39,993 nucleotides of DNA from an uncultured Prevotellaceae bacterium. Lineage in GTDB: Bacteria > Bacteroidota > Bacteroidia > Bacteroidales > Bacteroidaceae. Location of the stretch: assembly GCA_937891085.1 (NCBI GenBank), contig CALAEY010000118.1:1-39993 (forward strand), in the 5' to 3' direction. A program made the position numbers and the translations under genes. A model generated the notes under the pieces. That model was not told the origin of the DNA and searched no databases. It saw nothing but the letters and a program-made list of their open reading frames with translations. Shown here piece by piece: positions 23,341-30,582 of the stretch (within the stretch, counting starts at the first letter, position 1; each line of letters starts with the position of its first letter).

Positions 23341-24714
23341 ATGTTTCCTAAAGAGACCTATATACAACGCCGTGCAGAGCTGAAGAAACAAGTAGGCTCA
23401 GGCGTTTTGCTTTTCTTGGGCAACGATGACATGGGACTCAACTATGAGGACAATGCCTACCGCTATCGCCAAGATTCATCATTCCTCTACTATTTCGGCA
23501 TCTCAAACGCCGGACTTTCTGCCGTTATCGACATCGATGAAGACCGTGAGATCATCTTCGGCGATGAGTTGAGCATCGACATGATCGTGTGGACAGGCAT
23601 ACTGCCTACCCTGCATGCACAGGCGCTGGAAGTTGGCGTATCTGATACCCGCCCTGCACTGGAAGTGGCAGACTATCTGAAGAAGGCGCAGGAAGGCGGT
23701 CGTGCCATACACTACCTGCCTCCATACCGCCCTGAGCACCGCATCAAACTGCTGGAGTGGCTGGGTGTGCCTTTCGCAGCGCAGAAAGGCTCCATTCCTT
23801 TCATCCGCGCCATCGTGAAGCAGCGCAACCATAAGACAGCCGAGGAAGTGGTGGAGATAGAGAAGGCCTGCGACGTGACGGCAGAGATGCACATTGCCGC
23901 CATCAAGTGCCTGCGCCCTGATATGTATGAGTATCAGGTGCGTGCAGAGATAGAGCGCGTGGCTATGGAGCATGGCATGGAACTCTCATTCCCTACTATT
24001 GCCACGAAGAACGGTCAGACGCTGCACAACCACTCCTATGATAATAAGGTGGAACCGGGCGACCTCTTCCTGATAGATGCTGGTGCCGAAACCCCGATGG
24101 GCTATGCAGGCGACATGTCGTCTACCTTCCCTGCCGACAAGACCTTCACCACCAAGCAGCGTGAGGTTTATGAAATCCAGAATGCCATGCATCTGGAATC
24201 TGTGAAGGCCCTGCGCCCAGGCATCCCATACATGCAGGTGTATGAGCTTTCTGCCCGCGTGATGGTAGAAGGCATGAAGCAACTGGGCTTGATGAAGGGC
24301 AATGCCGAGGATGCCGTGCGTGAAGGTGCTCATGCCCTGTTCTATCCACACGGATTAGGCCACATGATGGGACTTGATGTGCATGATATGGAGAATCTCG
24401 GTGAGATCTGGGTAGGCTACGACGGTCAGCCTAAGAGCACCCAATTCGGCCGTAAGAGTCAGCGCCTTGCCATCCCATTGGAGCCAGGCTTTGTGCATAC
24501 CGTAGAGCCAGGCATCTACTTCATTCCAGAGCTGATAGATCTGTGGAAAGGCCAGAAGAAGTTCACCGACTTCATCAATTACGACAAGGTGGAGGAGTAC
24601 CGTCACTTCGGCGGCATCCGAAACGAGGAAGACTACCTCATCACCGAAACCGGTGCCCGCCGTCTTGGCAAGAAGATTCCTTTGACACCAGAAGAGGTGG
24701 AAGCTTTGAGGTAA
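23341..24714 (+). CDS. pepP: Xaa-Pro aminopeptidase (M24B)
   Basis: 457 residues. It removes N-terminal residues that precede proline. The N-terminal creatinase-like domain (about 1-170) is followed by the pita-bread domain, in which the five dinuclear-metal ligands can be traced: Asp246 (LIDAGAE), Asp258 (YAGDMSS), His341 (GLGHMMG), Glu389 (VEPGIY) and Glu429 (RNEED). There is no signal peptide, so it acts in the cytosol. It is preceded by its own promoter box and followed by a repeat region. Confidence 0.92.
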   Translation: MFPKETYIQRRAELKKQVGSGVLLFLGNDDMGLNYEDNAYRYRQDSSFLYYFGISNAGLSAVIDIDEDREIIFGDELSIDMIVWTGILPTLHAQALEVGVSDTRPALEVADYLKKAQEGGRAIHYLPPYRPEHRIKLLEWLGVPFAAQKGSIPFIRAIVKQRNHKTAEEVVEIEKACDVTAEMHIAAIKCLRPDMYEYQVRAEIERVAMEHGMELSFPTIATKNGQTLHNHSYDNKVEPGDLFLIDAGAETPMGYAGDMSSTFPADKTFTTKQREVYEIQNAMHLESVKALRPGIPYMQVYELSARVMVEGMKQLGLMKGNAEDAVREGAHALFYPHGLGHMMGLDVHDMENLGEIWVGYDGQPKSTQFGRKSQRLAIPLEPGFVHTVEPGIYFIPELIDLWKGQKKFTDFINYDKVEEYRHFGGIRNEEDYLITETGARRLGKKIPLTPEEVEALR

Positions 24715-24724
24715 TGAAATGCGG

Positions 24725-24854
24725 TTATAATCTGCGGTAAGTGGTAAAAAAAACGACTTACCGCAGGTTTTGTTGCCAAATTTCTCTAAAAATGCCCCTT
24801 CTTGGGCTTATAATCTGCGGTAAGTGGTAAAAAAAACGACTTACCGCAGGTTTT
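24725..24854. repeat. Two copies of a 47-bp hairpin-forming repeat
   Basis: A 47-bp unit is found twice in the same direction, at 24725-24771 and 24808-24854, identical by eye. Each copy holds an 11-bp inverted repeat (ctgcggtaagt and acttaccgcag) separated by 13 bases that include an A8 run. The first could act as a terminator-like hairpin for the aminopeptidase; the second lies just before the promoter box of the next gene. Confidence 0.85.
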
Positions 24855-24869
24855 ATTTAATAACTTTAT

Positions 24870-24877
24870 TATCTTTG
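24870..24877 (+). promoter_or_regulatory. -7 promoter box of the first accessory ATPase
   Basis: TATCTTTG matches TAnnTTTG 26 bp before the ATG at 24904. It follows directly after the second 47-bp repeat copy. Confidence 0.5.
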
Positions 24878-24903
24878 CATCATTCAATAAATAATAGTAC
24901 GTG

Positions 24904-26322
24904 ATGATTGGCAGAGAAAAAGAGCAACAGCAATTGAGGCAGGCTTACGACTCAGAAGCATCTGAGTTTGTCGCAGTATATGGTCGTAGGCGTGTAGGTA
25001 AGACTTTCCTGATTCGGGAAGTGTTTAACTATTCGTTCACTTTCCAGCATGCAGGATTGGCCAACTCTATGATGAATGACCAACTCATAGCTTGGCACTC
25101 ATCACTCCAAGATGTAGGGTATCAAGGAAAAGTGGCCAAAAGTTGGTTAGAAGCTTTTGACCAGTTGAAAGATGTCGTAAGGCTATCCAAGGAGAAGAAG
25201 AAAGTGATTTTCATTGATGAGATGCCTTGGATGGATACCCCTCGTTCTAAATTTGTTGCAGCCCTAGAGCATTTCTGGAATAGCTTTGCTTCTGCCCGTA
25301 GGGATGTCTTGTTGATAGTATGCGGATCGGCTACTTCATGGATTATAAACAATGTATTCAAAAATCACGGAGGATTACACAACAGAGTCACCTGTCGCAT
25401 CCATCTTATGCCTTTTACACTCAATGAATGTGAGCGTTTCGTCGCAGAGCGTAAGCTCGACTTTTCTAAGCATCAGTTGTTGATAGGCTATATGGTCATG
25501 GGAGGTGTGCCTTTCTATTGGTCATTGTTGCAGCGTGGACTCAGCCTTGATCAGAATATCGATGAATTGTTCTTTTCGGCAGATGGCGCTTTGCGTCATG
25601 AGTTCAATGAGTTGTATGCCTCCCTGTTTAAGCATCCAGAATCATACGTCAAGGTGATTGCTGCTTTGGGAAAGAAGAACGCTGGCATGACGCGTGAGGA
25701 AATCTTGGCCTCAGATAGTGATTTGTCGGACAATGGGAAACTGACGCAGGTGTTGGAGGACTTGGAGTATAATGGCTTTATCCGCCGATATAATGTCATT
25801 GGAAAGAAACTGCGCAGTGCAGTTTCCCAGTTGATAGATAATTTCACCTTGTTCTATTTTCGCTTTCTGCAGGATAATGTTGAAAATGATTCACATTTCT
25901 GGACACATCACATAGATACACCTATTTATAACACATGGTGCGGGCTGGCATTTGAGCGCGTTTGTTTCATGCACATCCGTCAGATTAAGCAGGCGTTGGG
26001 TATCGAGGGAATAGCCTCTAATGTCTATGCTTGGCAAGTAAAAGCCAGTGAGGAGACAGGGCCTGGTGCCCAGATAGATATGCTTATAGACAGAGCTGAT
26101 CAGGTCATCAACCTCTGTGAAATAAAGTTTTCTACCCGTGAGTTCAGCATAGACAGGGTTCTGTCAGATGCACTGCGTATGAAAAAAGCCCGCTTTGCGG
26201 AAAGTACGAAGAATCGAAAAGCTCTGCACCTCACTATGATTACTACCTACGGATTAGTGCATAACATGTACTGGGGTGATATCCAAAAAGAGGTTACTGC
26301 CAGTGATCTCTTTAAAGAGTGA
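24904..26322 (+). CDS. ATPase of the archaeal-ATPase/DUF234 type with PD-(D/E)XK-like C terminus
   Basis: 472 residues from the ATG at 24904 (an in-frame GTG lies 3 bp earlier). Walker A is GRRRVGKT (27-34) and Walker B is VIFIDEMPW (Asp105, Glu106). A winged-helix-like region follows the ATPase. The C-terminal DUF234-like domain shows QIDMLID (Asp392) then LCEIKFS (Glu406, Lys408), spaced as in PD-(D/E)XK nuclease folds. Members of this family are common, poorly understood and often found in accessory DNA of archaea and Bacteroidetes. Cytosolic. Whether it cuts nucleic acid is not known. Confidence 0.85.
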   Translation: MIGREKEQQQLRQAYDSEASEFVAVYGRRRVGKTFLIREVFNYSFTFQHAGLANSMMNDQLIAWHSSLQDVGYQGKVAKSWLEAFDQLKDVVRLSKEKKKVIFIDEMPWMDTPRSKFVAALEHFWNSFASARRDVLLIVCGSATSWIINNVFKNHGGLHNRVTCRIHLMPFTLNECERFVAERKLDFSKHQLLIGYMVMGGVPFYWSLLQRGLSLDQNIDELFFSADGALRHEFNELYASLFKHPESYVKVIAALGKKNAGMTREEILASDSDLSDNGKLTQVLEDLEYNGFIRRYNVIGKKLRSAVSQLIDNFTLFYFRFLQDNVENDSHFWTHHIDTPIYNTWCGLAFERVCFMHIRQIKQALGIEGIASNVYAWQVKASEETGPGAQIDMLIDRADQVINLCEIKFSTREFSIDRVLSDALRMKKARFAESTKNRKALHLTMITTYGLVHNMYWGDIQKEVTASDLFKE

Positions 26323-26326
26323 AAAA

Positions 26327-26412
26327 CATCTTCCACATCTTCCATCTTCCACGGCGGCATATAAATCATGGATTATCTTGTGGAAGATGTGTGGAAGATG
26401 TGGAAGATGATG
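26327..26412. repeat. Inverted cluster of the word cttccacat
   Basis: Three units of catcttcca on the left (26327-26352) and three complementary tggaagatg units on the right (26380-26409) enclose about 27 bases. It starts four bases after the stop codon of the first accessory ATPase and could form a long hairpin that ends its transcript. Confidence 0.75.
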
Positions 26413-26513
26413 TCCAAAAAGGGTGATTTTCGCGTGCATTCGTGCACAAAATGCTCCGTTTTGCTGCTTTGATATGGGCCAGAATCCGGCTGTTATCATT
26501 GAATCATAACACG

Positions 26514-26608
26514 ATTACGTAGTAAGCGTAAAGGTATTACGTCGGCTGCATAAAGGTTTTACGCCCGTTGCGTAATACTTTTACGCAAGCCACGTAATGG
26601 GGCGTAAT
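26514..26608. repeat. Array of ttacg/cgtaa half-sites
   Basis: Within 95 bp the five-base words ttacg and cgtaa occur about nine times in alternating directions. The best defined unit is a perfect 8-bp hairpin, ttgcgtaa at 26568-26575 with ttacgcaa at 26581-26588. No gene is seen. This may be a protein-binding array or another word-repeat cluster. Confidence 0.7.
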
Positions 26609-26663
26609 AGATAATACATAAGAATCATATAACAAGCATTTCGTGGAGTATGAGGAGTAAAAA

Positions 26664-26882
26664 CTTATCAAAGTTCTTTCTGATATAGGGCTTCATGCAT
26701 TCATGAATCAGAATGAACTGGAAAGTATCACCATTTTGGCTGTTAATCCCCCAGCAATTTCATCTGAAACCTTGGTTAATACAAATGATTGTCCTATATA
26801 TGTTCCTGCAAGTAGTTTAGCAGCATATCAGACTGCCTTCAATTGGACATATTATAGCGATAGGATTCATGCTATTGAATAG
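26664..26882 (+). pseudogene. 3' fragment of a BspA-like leucine-rich repeat surface protein
   Basis: The frame open from 26664 to the TAG at 26880-26882 reads as the tail of a BspA-type protein: HAFMNQNELESITILA, then NPPAI, NDCPIYVPA, LAAYQ and YYSDRIHAIE, the standard ending of this LRR_5 family in Prevotella and relatives. Nothing upstream continues the repeats; the frame is closed by a TAA at about 26661, and the region before it is repeat DNA. A start at 26703 would make only 59 residues with no signal peptide. It is best read as a gene remnant left by deletion or rearrangement. Confidence 0.75.
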
Positions 26883-26910
26883 CGTGTCTGTTCTAAAATT
26901 TGGGATACTA

Positions 26911-26942
26911 TTGCCCCACTAGGGATCATCCTAGCGGGGCAA
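26911..26942 (+). terminator. Terminator of the BspA-like remnant
   Basis: A strong stem (ttgcccc with ggggcaa, and ctagg with cctag) and small loop lie 28 bp past the stop, followed by an A/T-rich run. It survives as the original terminator of the lost gene. Confidence 0.65.
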
Positions 26943-26982
26943 AATATTTACTTATATGAGGCATTATAGGTGATTACAGATG

Positions 26983-27012
26983 TCATGAGACCGTGGGACC
27001 TGAGATCATGAG
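26983..27012. repeat. Left arm of an inverted repeat flanking the second accessory ATPase
   Basis: The segment has exact 8- and 9-base blocks (tgagatca and tgagaccgt) that recur in reverse complement at 28396-28426, about 1.4 kb away, with one base of length difference between the blocks. The two arms bracket the ATPase gene. Confidence 0.6.
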
Positions 27013-27034
27013 TCGCGTGGATGCCTCTGCCCTT

Positions 27035-27078
27035 CCTCCGTTGTATCTCCGCTGTTCCTCCGTTGTGACTCCGCTTTT
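27035..27078. repeat. 22-bp tandem duplication
   Basis: Two adjacent units (27035-27056 and 27057-27078) both start cctccgttgt and end ctccgct with a T-run, with a few differences between. No gene is seen here. Confidence 0.65.
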
Positions 27079-27166
27079 TTTAACAGAATAATGGTGATGC
27101 ATGGGGGGAGAGAATAGGAGATAAATCTATGAATACTGTGCAAAAACAGGGGGAGAAGAGAAATTA

Positions 27167-27194
27167 TTTTTTTTCGGTAATTTTTTTTCGGTAA
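27167..27194. repeat. Exact 14-bp tandem duplication next to a promoter
   Basis: Two exact copies of ttttttttcggtaa stand at 27167-27180 and 27181-27194, three bases ahead of the -33 box of the second accessory ATPase. Homopolymer tracts of this kind can change length by slippage. Confidence 0.75.
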
Positions 27195-27197
27195 AAT

Positions 27198-27228
27198 TTT
27201 GCATGGATGAATAAAGTCACTATTTTTG
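27198..27228 (+). promoter_or_regulatory. Promoter of the second accessory ATPase
   Basis: The best promoter in the window: -33 TTTG at 27198-27201, a 19-bp spacer, and -7 TATTTTTG at 27221-27228. The ATG at 27244 follows only 15 bp later, so the leader is short. Confidence 0.8.
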
Positions 27229-27243
27229 CGAAAAAGTAGGCTT

Positions 27244-28386
27244 ATGACAAGAACTATCAATCCGTTTGTTGTTACAGGTAAGATTCCGTCTGCCTATTTC
27301 TGTGACAGGGTAGAGGAGTCAAAGTTGCTGCTGAATGCACTGACTAATCAGATGAATGTGGTGCTGACAGCAGAAAGGCGTATGGGGAAAACGTCTTTGG
27401 TGGATTTCGTATTCGATAAACCAGAGATTAAAACTGAATATGTCACTATTGCAGTAGATATCTTGCATACTACAACTTTCAAAGAGTTTATTCTGGCATT
27501 AGGCAGTGCTGTGTTTGAACGATTGGCTACTCGAAGTGACAAGCTGATGCGTCTATTTGCATCCACCCTGCGGTCTCTAAGTGCCTGTTTTGGTTATGAT
27601 CCTGTGCAAAACTCACCCACATTTGATTTGAAGATTGGTGACATCGTCAATCCTGCTTACTCTTTAGGAGAGATTATTCAGTATTTAGAAAATGCAGACA
27701 CACATTGTCTGATTATCATAGACGAATTTCAACAAGTGACTAAATATCCAGAAAAGAATGTAGAGGCATTGCTGCGCACGCACATCCAAAAACTACAAAA
27801 TGCAAACTTCGTTTTTTCTGGAAGTCAGCGAAGGATCATGGAAGAGATGTTCTTTTCTAACAAGCGACCTTTCTATCAGAGCGCAAAGTCTATAAGGCTT
27901 GAGCCTATAGAGAAAGCGGTCTATTGTGATTTTGCCATTTCCCTATTCAAACAAGGGACGAAGAATATAGCGGCTGATGCTTTCGAATACGTTTATGATA
28001 TTTTTCACGGGGTAACACTTTATGTACAACGTATCATGAAGGATGCGTATTCTGAAACTCCTAAAGGAGCTACTTGCAGCCATGAATTGGTGAAAGAGCT
28101 TGTGGAACGCTATATAGCAGAGAATGACGAACGACTTCGTGAGCAGATGGCGTTTATCTCTGAAGCGCAAAAAGAGCTGCTTTATGCCATCCATTCAGAA
28201 GGTAAGGTGAAGAGCATTACGTCTGCAGCCTTCATAAAAAAGCATCGCCTTAAATCTGCCAGCTCATCACAAAGTGCAGCCCTGAAACTGTTGGAATATG
28301 ATTTCATAACGCGTAAAGAACAAATATATAGCATCTCTGACCCTCTGCTTGATCTCTGGTTAAGCAGAATGAATCTTCAGCCTTAG
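27244..28386 (+). CDS. AAA-type ATPase of the P-loop ATPase_2/AAA_14-like kind
   Basis: 380 residues from the ATG at 27244; an upstream in-frame TTG at 27226 overlaps the promoter and is rejected. Walker A is AERRMGKTS (43-51), Walker B is LIIIDEFQQ (Asp160, Glu161), and FVFSGSQRR is a likely sensor strand, a layout shared with STAND/ORC-like archaeal-type ATPases. The C-terminal third looks like a winged helix (KKHRLKSASSSQSAALKLLE, SDPLLDLWL). Unlike the first ATPase, there is no nuclease-like domain. Function unknown; such proteins are frequent in mobile or variable Bacteroidetes DNA. Inverted repeat arms lie on both sides. Confidence 0.8.
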   Translation: MTRTINPFVVTGKIPSAYFCDRVEESKLLLNALTNQMNVVLTAERRMGKTSLVDFVFDKPEIKTEYVTIAVDILHTTTFKEFILALGSAVFERLATRSDKLMRLFASTLRSLSACFGYDPVQNSPTFDLKIGDIVNPAYSLGEIIQYLENADTHCLIIIDEFQQVTKYPEKNVEALLRTHIQKLQNANFVFSGSQRRIMEEMFFSNKRPFYQSAKSIRLEPIEKAVYCDFAISLFKQGTKNIAADAFEYVYDIFHGVTLYVQRIMKDAYSETPKGATCSHELVKELVERYIAENDERLREQMAFISEAQKELLYAIHSEGKVKSITSAAFIKKHRLKSASSSQSAALKLLEYDFITRKEQIYSISDPLLDLWLSRMNLQP

Positions 28387-28395
28387 CGTATCACT

Positions 28396-28426
28396 TGATC
28401 TCATTGTCTCACGGTCTCAGGTCTCA
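28396..28426. repeat. Right arm of the inverted repeat flanking the second accessory ATPase
   Basis: The complement of the blocks at 26983-27012. The arm runs up to and includes the stop codon of the minus-strand nucleoside hydrolase-like gene. Confidence 0.6.
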
Positions 28427-29455
28427 TCGCTTTGCCGGCCTTGTAGTAAGCTGATTGATGCGGTAAAGGGCAGCGGAGGCTTGCTCGGCAGTTATGCTGA
28501 GGTAGGCACGGGTGCCTCCCTGACGCGGGGTAAAGGTGGTGTAGCCTTCGTCATCTACATGGACATCGCCCCAAGGACTGAGGGTGAAGTAAGTAGGAGA
28601 GGGTTCCACGGCATAGAGGGTGGCTACAGCATCCCAGATTTCACTGTCGTAAGGCATGGCTTGATAGCGTTCATAGGCTTCCTTTAAAGGATGAAGGCTG
28701 GCCCAAAGTAACCCTTGCTCCACGGTAGTGGCTTGGTATTTCACTTGGGCACCTACCTCGAAAGGCGTATAGACAATAGGCGAAGGCCATTCATGCGCAA
28801 TCATCTGCGCAGAAGGGATGTCCTTGATGACATTGTACTCGGCGATAGGGTAAGGACCGAAGCTGCCTGCCATTATGGAAAGTAGGCGCACCTTCTGACG
28901 GATAAGCTCCTTGCCTGTCAGTGGGGAAATGTCATCGGCAGGAGATTGGAGCAGTTTCACGATGTTGATGGAGAATCCCACAGAGATCAGTATCACCGAA
29001 CTATCGGGTTGTGCGGCCAGCGTCTTACGGTAAAGCGCTACGGCCTCTGGGATACTGTCATTCTGGAAGTCGGGACGCTGAAACAGCAGATTGCCTTGCG
29101 CATCGGACATCTGGCAAATAGCTTCCGCATAGTTAAGCGCATCAAAATTGCTGCTGATGCCTTGCTCTGCCCGCCCGATAGGGATATCTGGATAGCCATA
29201 CCAATGATTGGTAAGGTGTAGGAACTCGGCAGCATAGGGGCTGTCGGTATTAACGCACTCTGCTGCCAGATTGATCTGCCCATCATCTACATATTTATAA
29301 AGCATGTCGAGCGCCACTACATCGTCGATATAGTTGCCTATATCGGTTTCGAGGATAACAGAAGGCAGGGGCTGCTCCTCCGGAGAGGAACAGCCTGCTG
29401 CCATCAAACACAGTGTTAATAGGCCTAAGTAGTATTTCTGAATAATGCGTTTCAA
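28424..29455 (-). CDS. Nucleoside hydrolase-like lipoprotein
   Basis: 343 residues. The signal peptide ends LMAAGC, a lipobox, so the protein is a likely outer-envelope lipoprotein. The motif ETDIGNYIDD at about residues 36-45 corresponds to the DTDxGxDxDD calcium- and ribose-binding motif of inosine-uridine nucleoside N-ribohydrolases, but with Glu for the first Asp and Tyr in place of a middle Asp. The rest fits the family, including a SVGFSINIVKLL block. It could still bind nucleosides or act with altered activity. It follows the esterase gene by 18 bp and may be co-expressed. Confidence 0.75.
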   Translation of the reverse strand: MKRIIQKYYLGLLTLCLMAAGCSSPEEQPLPSVILETDIGNYIDDVVALDMLYKYVDDGQINLAAECVNTDSPYAAEFLHLTNHWYGYPDIPIGRAEQGISSNFDALNYAEAICQMSDAQGNLLFQRPDFQNDSIPEAVALYRKTLAAQPDSSVILISVGFSINIVKLLQSPADDISPLTGKELIRQKVRLLSIMAGSFGPYPIAEYNVIKDIPSAQMIAHEWPSPIVYTPFEVGAQVKYQATTVEQGLLWASLHPLKEAYERYQAMPYDSEIWDAVATLYAVEPSPTYFTLSPWGDVHVDDEGYTTFTPRQGGTRAYLSITAEQASAALYRINQLTTRPAKR

Positions 29456-29473
29456 AACGGCGTTCTCCCAGCG

Positions 29474-30559
29474 TTATTTGAAACAAAGTGGAGCCAAGTC
29501 GCGCAGATTCTGGGTCCATACATACCAAGTATGTCCGCCAGGGATTTCGCTATATTCATGCTTGATGCCGAACTTATCGAAAGAAGCACGTGTAGCGATG
29601 CAGTTCTTGTAAGCGATGTCTTCTTCACCGCCCATATAGAAGCGATAAAGCTTGAATGCCTTGTTCATCTCGGCAGCATGCTCCTTGAGGTAAGGCTCCC
29701 ATTGTGCATAGAGGTCGGAACCCTCAAACCAACCCGTTGAAAGTGGAAATACATAAGCGAAGCTGTTGTAATGACGCAGAGATACGTTCAGAGTCTCCAA
29801 ACCACCCATGGACAGACCTGCCAACGCACGGTGCTGAGCATCAGCAATCACGCGGTAGTTGTTCTCGATATAAGGAATCAGGTCGTTCATCATGTCATCG
29901 GTGAACTTGTCGGTATCTACGCTGCCATCAGGCATCACCACAATCATAGGCACGATCTTACCCTCGGCAAGCAGGTTGTCCATGATGAAGTTGGCACGAC
30001 CCACATTAGGCCAAGCATAGTCATTGTCGCCACCGCCATGAATCAGATAAAGCACTGGCAGCTTGTCGGTGCTCTTCTCATAGCCAGCAGGTGTCCAGAC
30101 ATGCGCACGGCGGGTAGTGTTGAATGTAGACGACTTGTAGTAAATCTCAGCAGTAGCTCCGTGAGGCACATCCTTCATCTGCCAAAAAGCATCCCCTGCA
30201 GGGTCAACATCCAGCAATGGCTTGAGGCTATTGGTGTAAAGAGCCTTAGGATCATCCACTTGCAGGCCATCCACTACGAAATTATAGCGGAATGTGCCGA
30301 TTCTGTCGTTCTCAATCTTACATTCCCACACCCCATTGTCTTGGCTGGTGAATACAGCTGGCTTGCCCCAAGGAGCGATGTCGCCGCCTACGCCAACAGT
30401 CTTGGCTTCAGGAGCATAGATGCGCAGAGTGACGGTTCTGTCGGGATTAACAGTCACAGAATGCAGGGTGTCGTTTGGTGTAGGTGTGCGTTGGAACTGT
30501 GCACTGACGCTACCTGCCATCAGTAAGCAAGTGCCCAATAATAAAGCTTTTGTTCTCAT
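29474..30559 (-). CDS. Secreted CE1-type esterase with N-terminal E-set domain
   Basis: 361 residues. A signal peptide (to VSAQ) is followed by an E-set/CBM48-like domain (about 30-115, RIYAPEAKTVGVGGD) and an alpha/beta-hydrolase domain. The nucleophile is Ser250 in GLSMGG, the His is probably His343 in GGHTWYVW, and the acid lies in GGEEDIAYK. This arrangement is that of feruloyl/acetyl-xylan esterases used on plant cell wall side groups, as in gut Bacteroidetes. Exact substrate is not certain. No xylanase or SusC/D genes are near. It follows the nucleoside kinase by 23 bp on the same strand. Confidence 0.85.
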   Translation of the reverse strand: MRTKALLLGTCLLMAGSVSAQFQRTPTPNDTLHSVTVNPDRTVTLRIYAPEAKTVGVGGDIAPWGKPAVFTSQDNGVWECKIENDRIGTFRYNFVVDGLQVDDPKALYTNSLKPLLDVDPAGDAFWQMKDVPHGATAEIYYKSSTFNTTRRAHVWTPAGYEKSTDKLPVLYLIHGGGDNDYAWPNVGRANFIMDNLLAEGKIVPMIVVMPDGSVDTDKFTDDMMNDLIPYIENNYRVIADAQHRALAGLSMGGLETLNVSLRHYNSFAYVFPLSTGWFEGSDLYAQWEPYLKEHAAEMNKAFKLYRFYMGGEEDIAYKNCIATRASFDKFGIKHEYSEIPGGHTWYVWTQNLRDLAPLCFK

Positions 30560-30582
30560 GGGATTAAAATATTAGTTCTCAA

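Noticed and set aside
24725..24854. CRISPR array
   Set aside because: Only two repeat units, no series of equal-length spacers, and no cas genes nearby.
29771..30526. 251-residue open frame on the plus strand
   Set aside because: It lies inside the esterase gene on the opposite strand; the esterase has a signal peptide and catalytic motifs, this frame has none.
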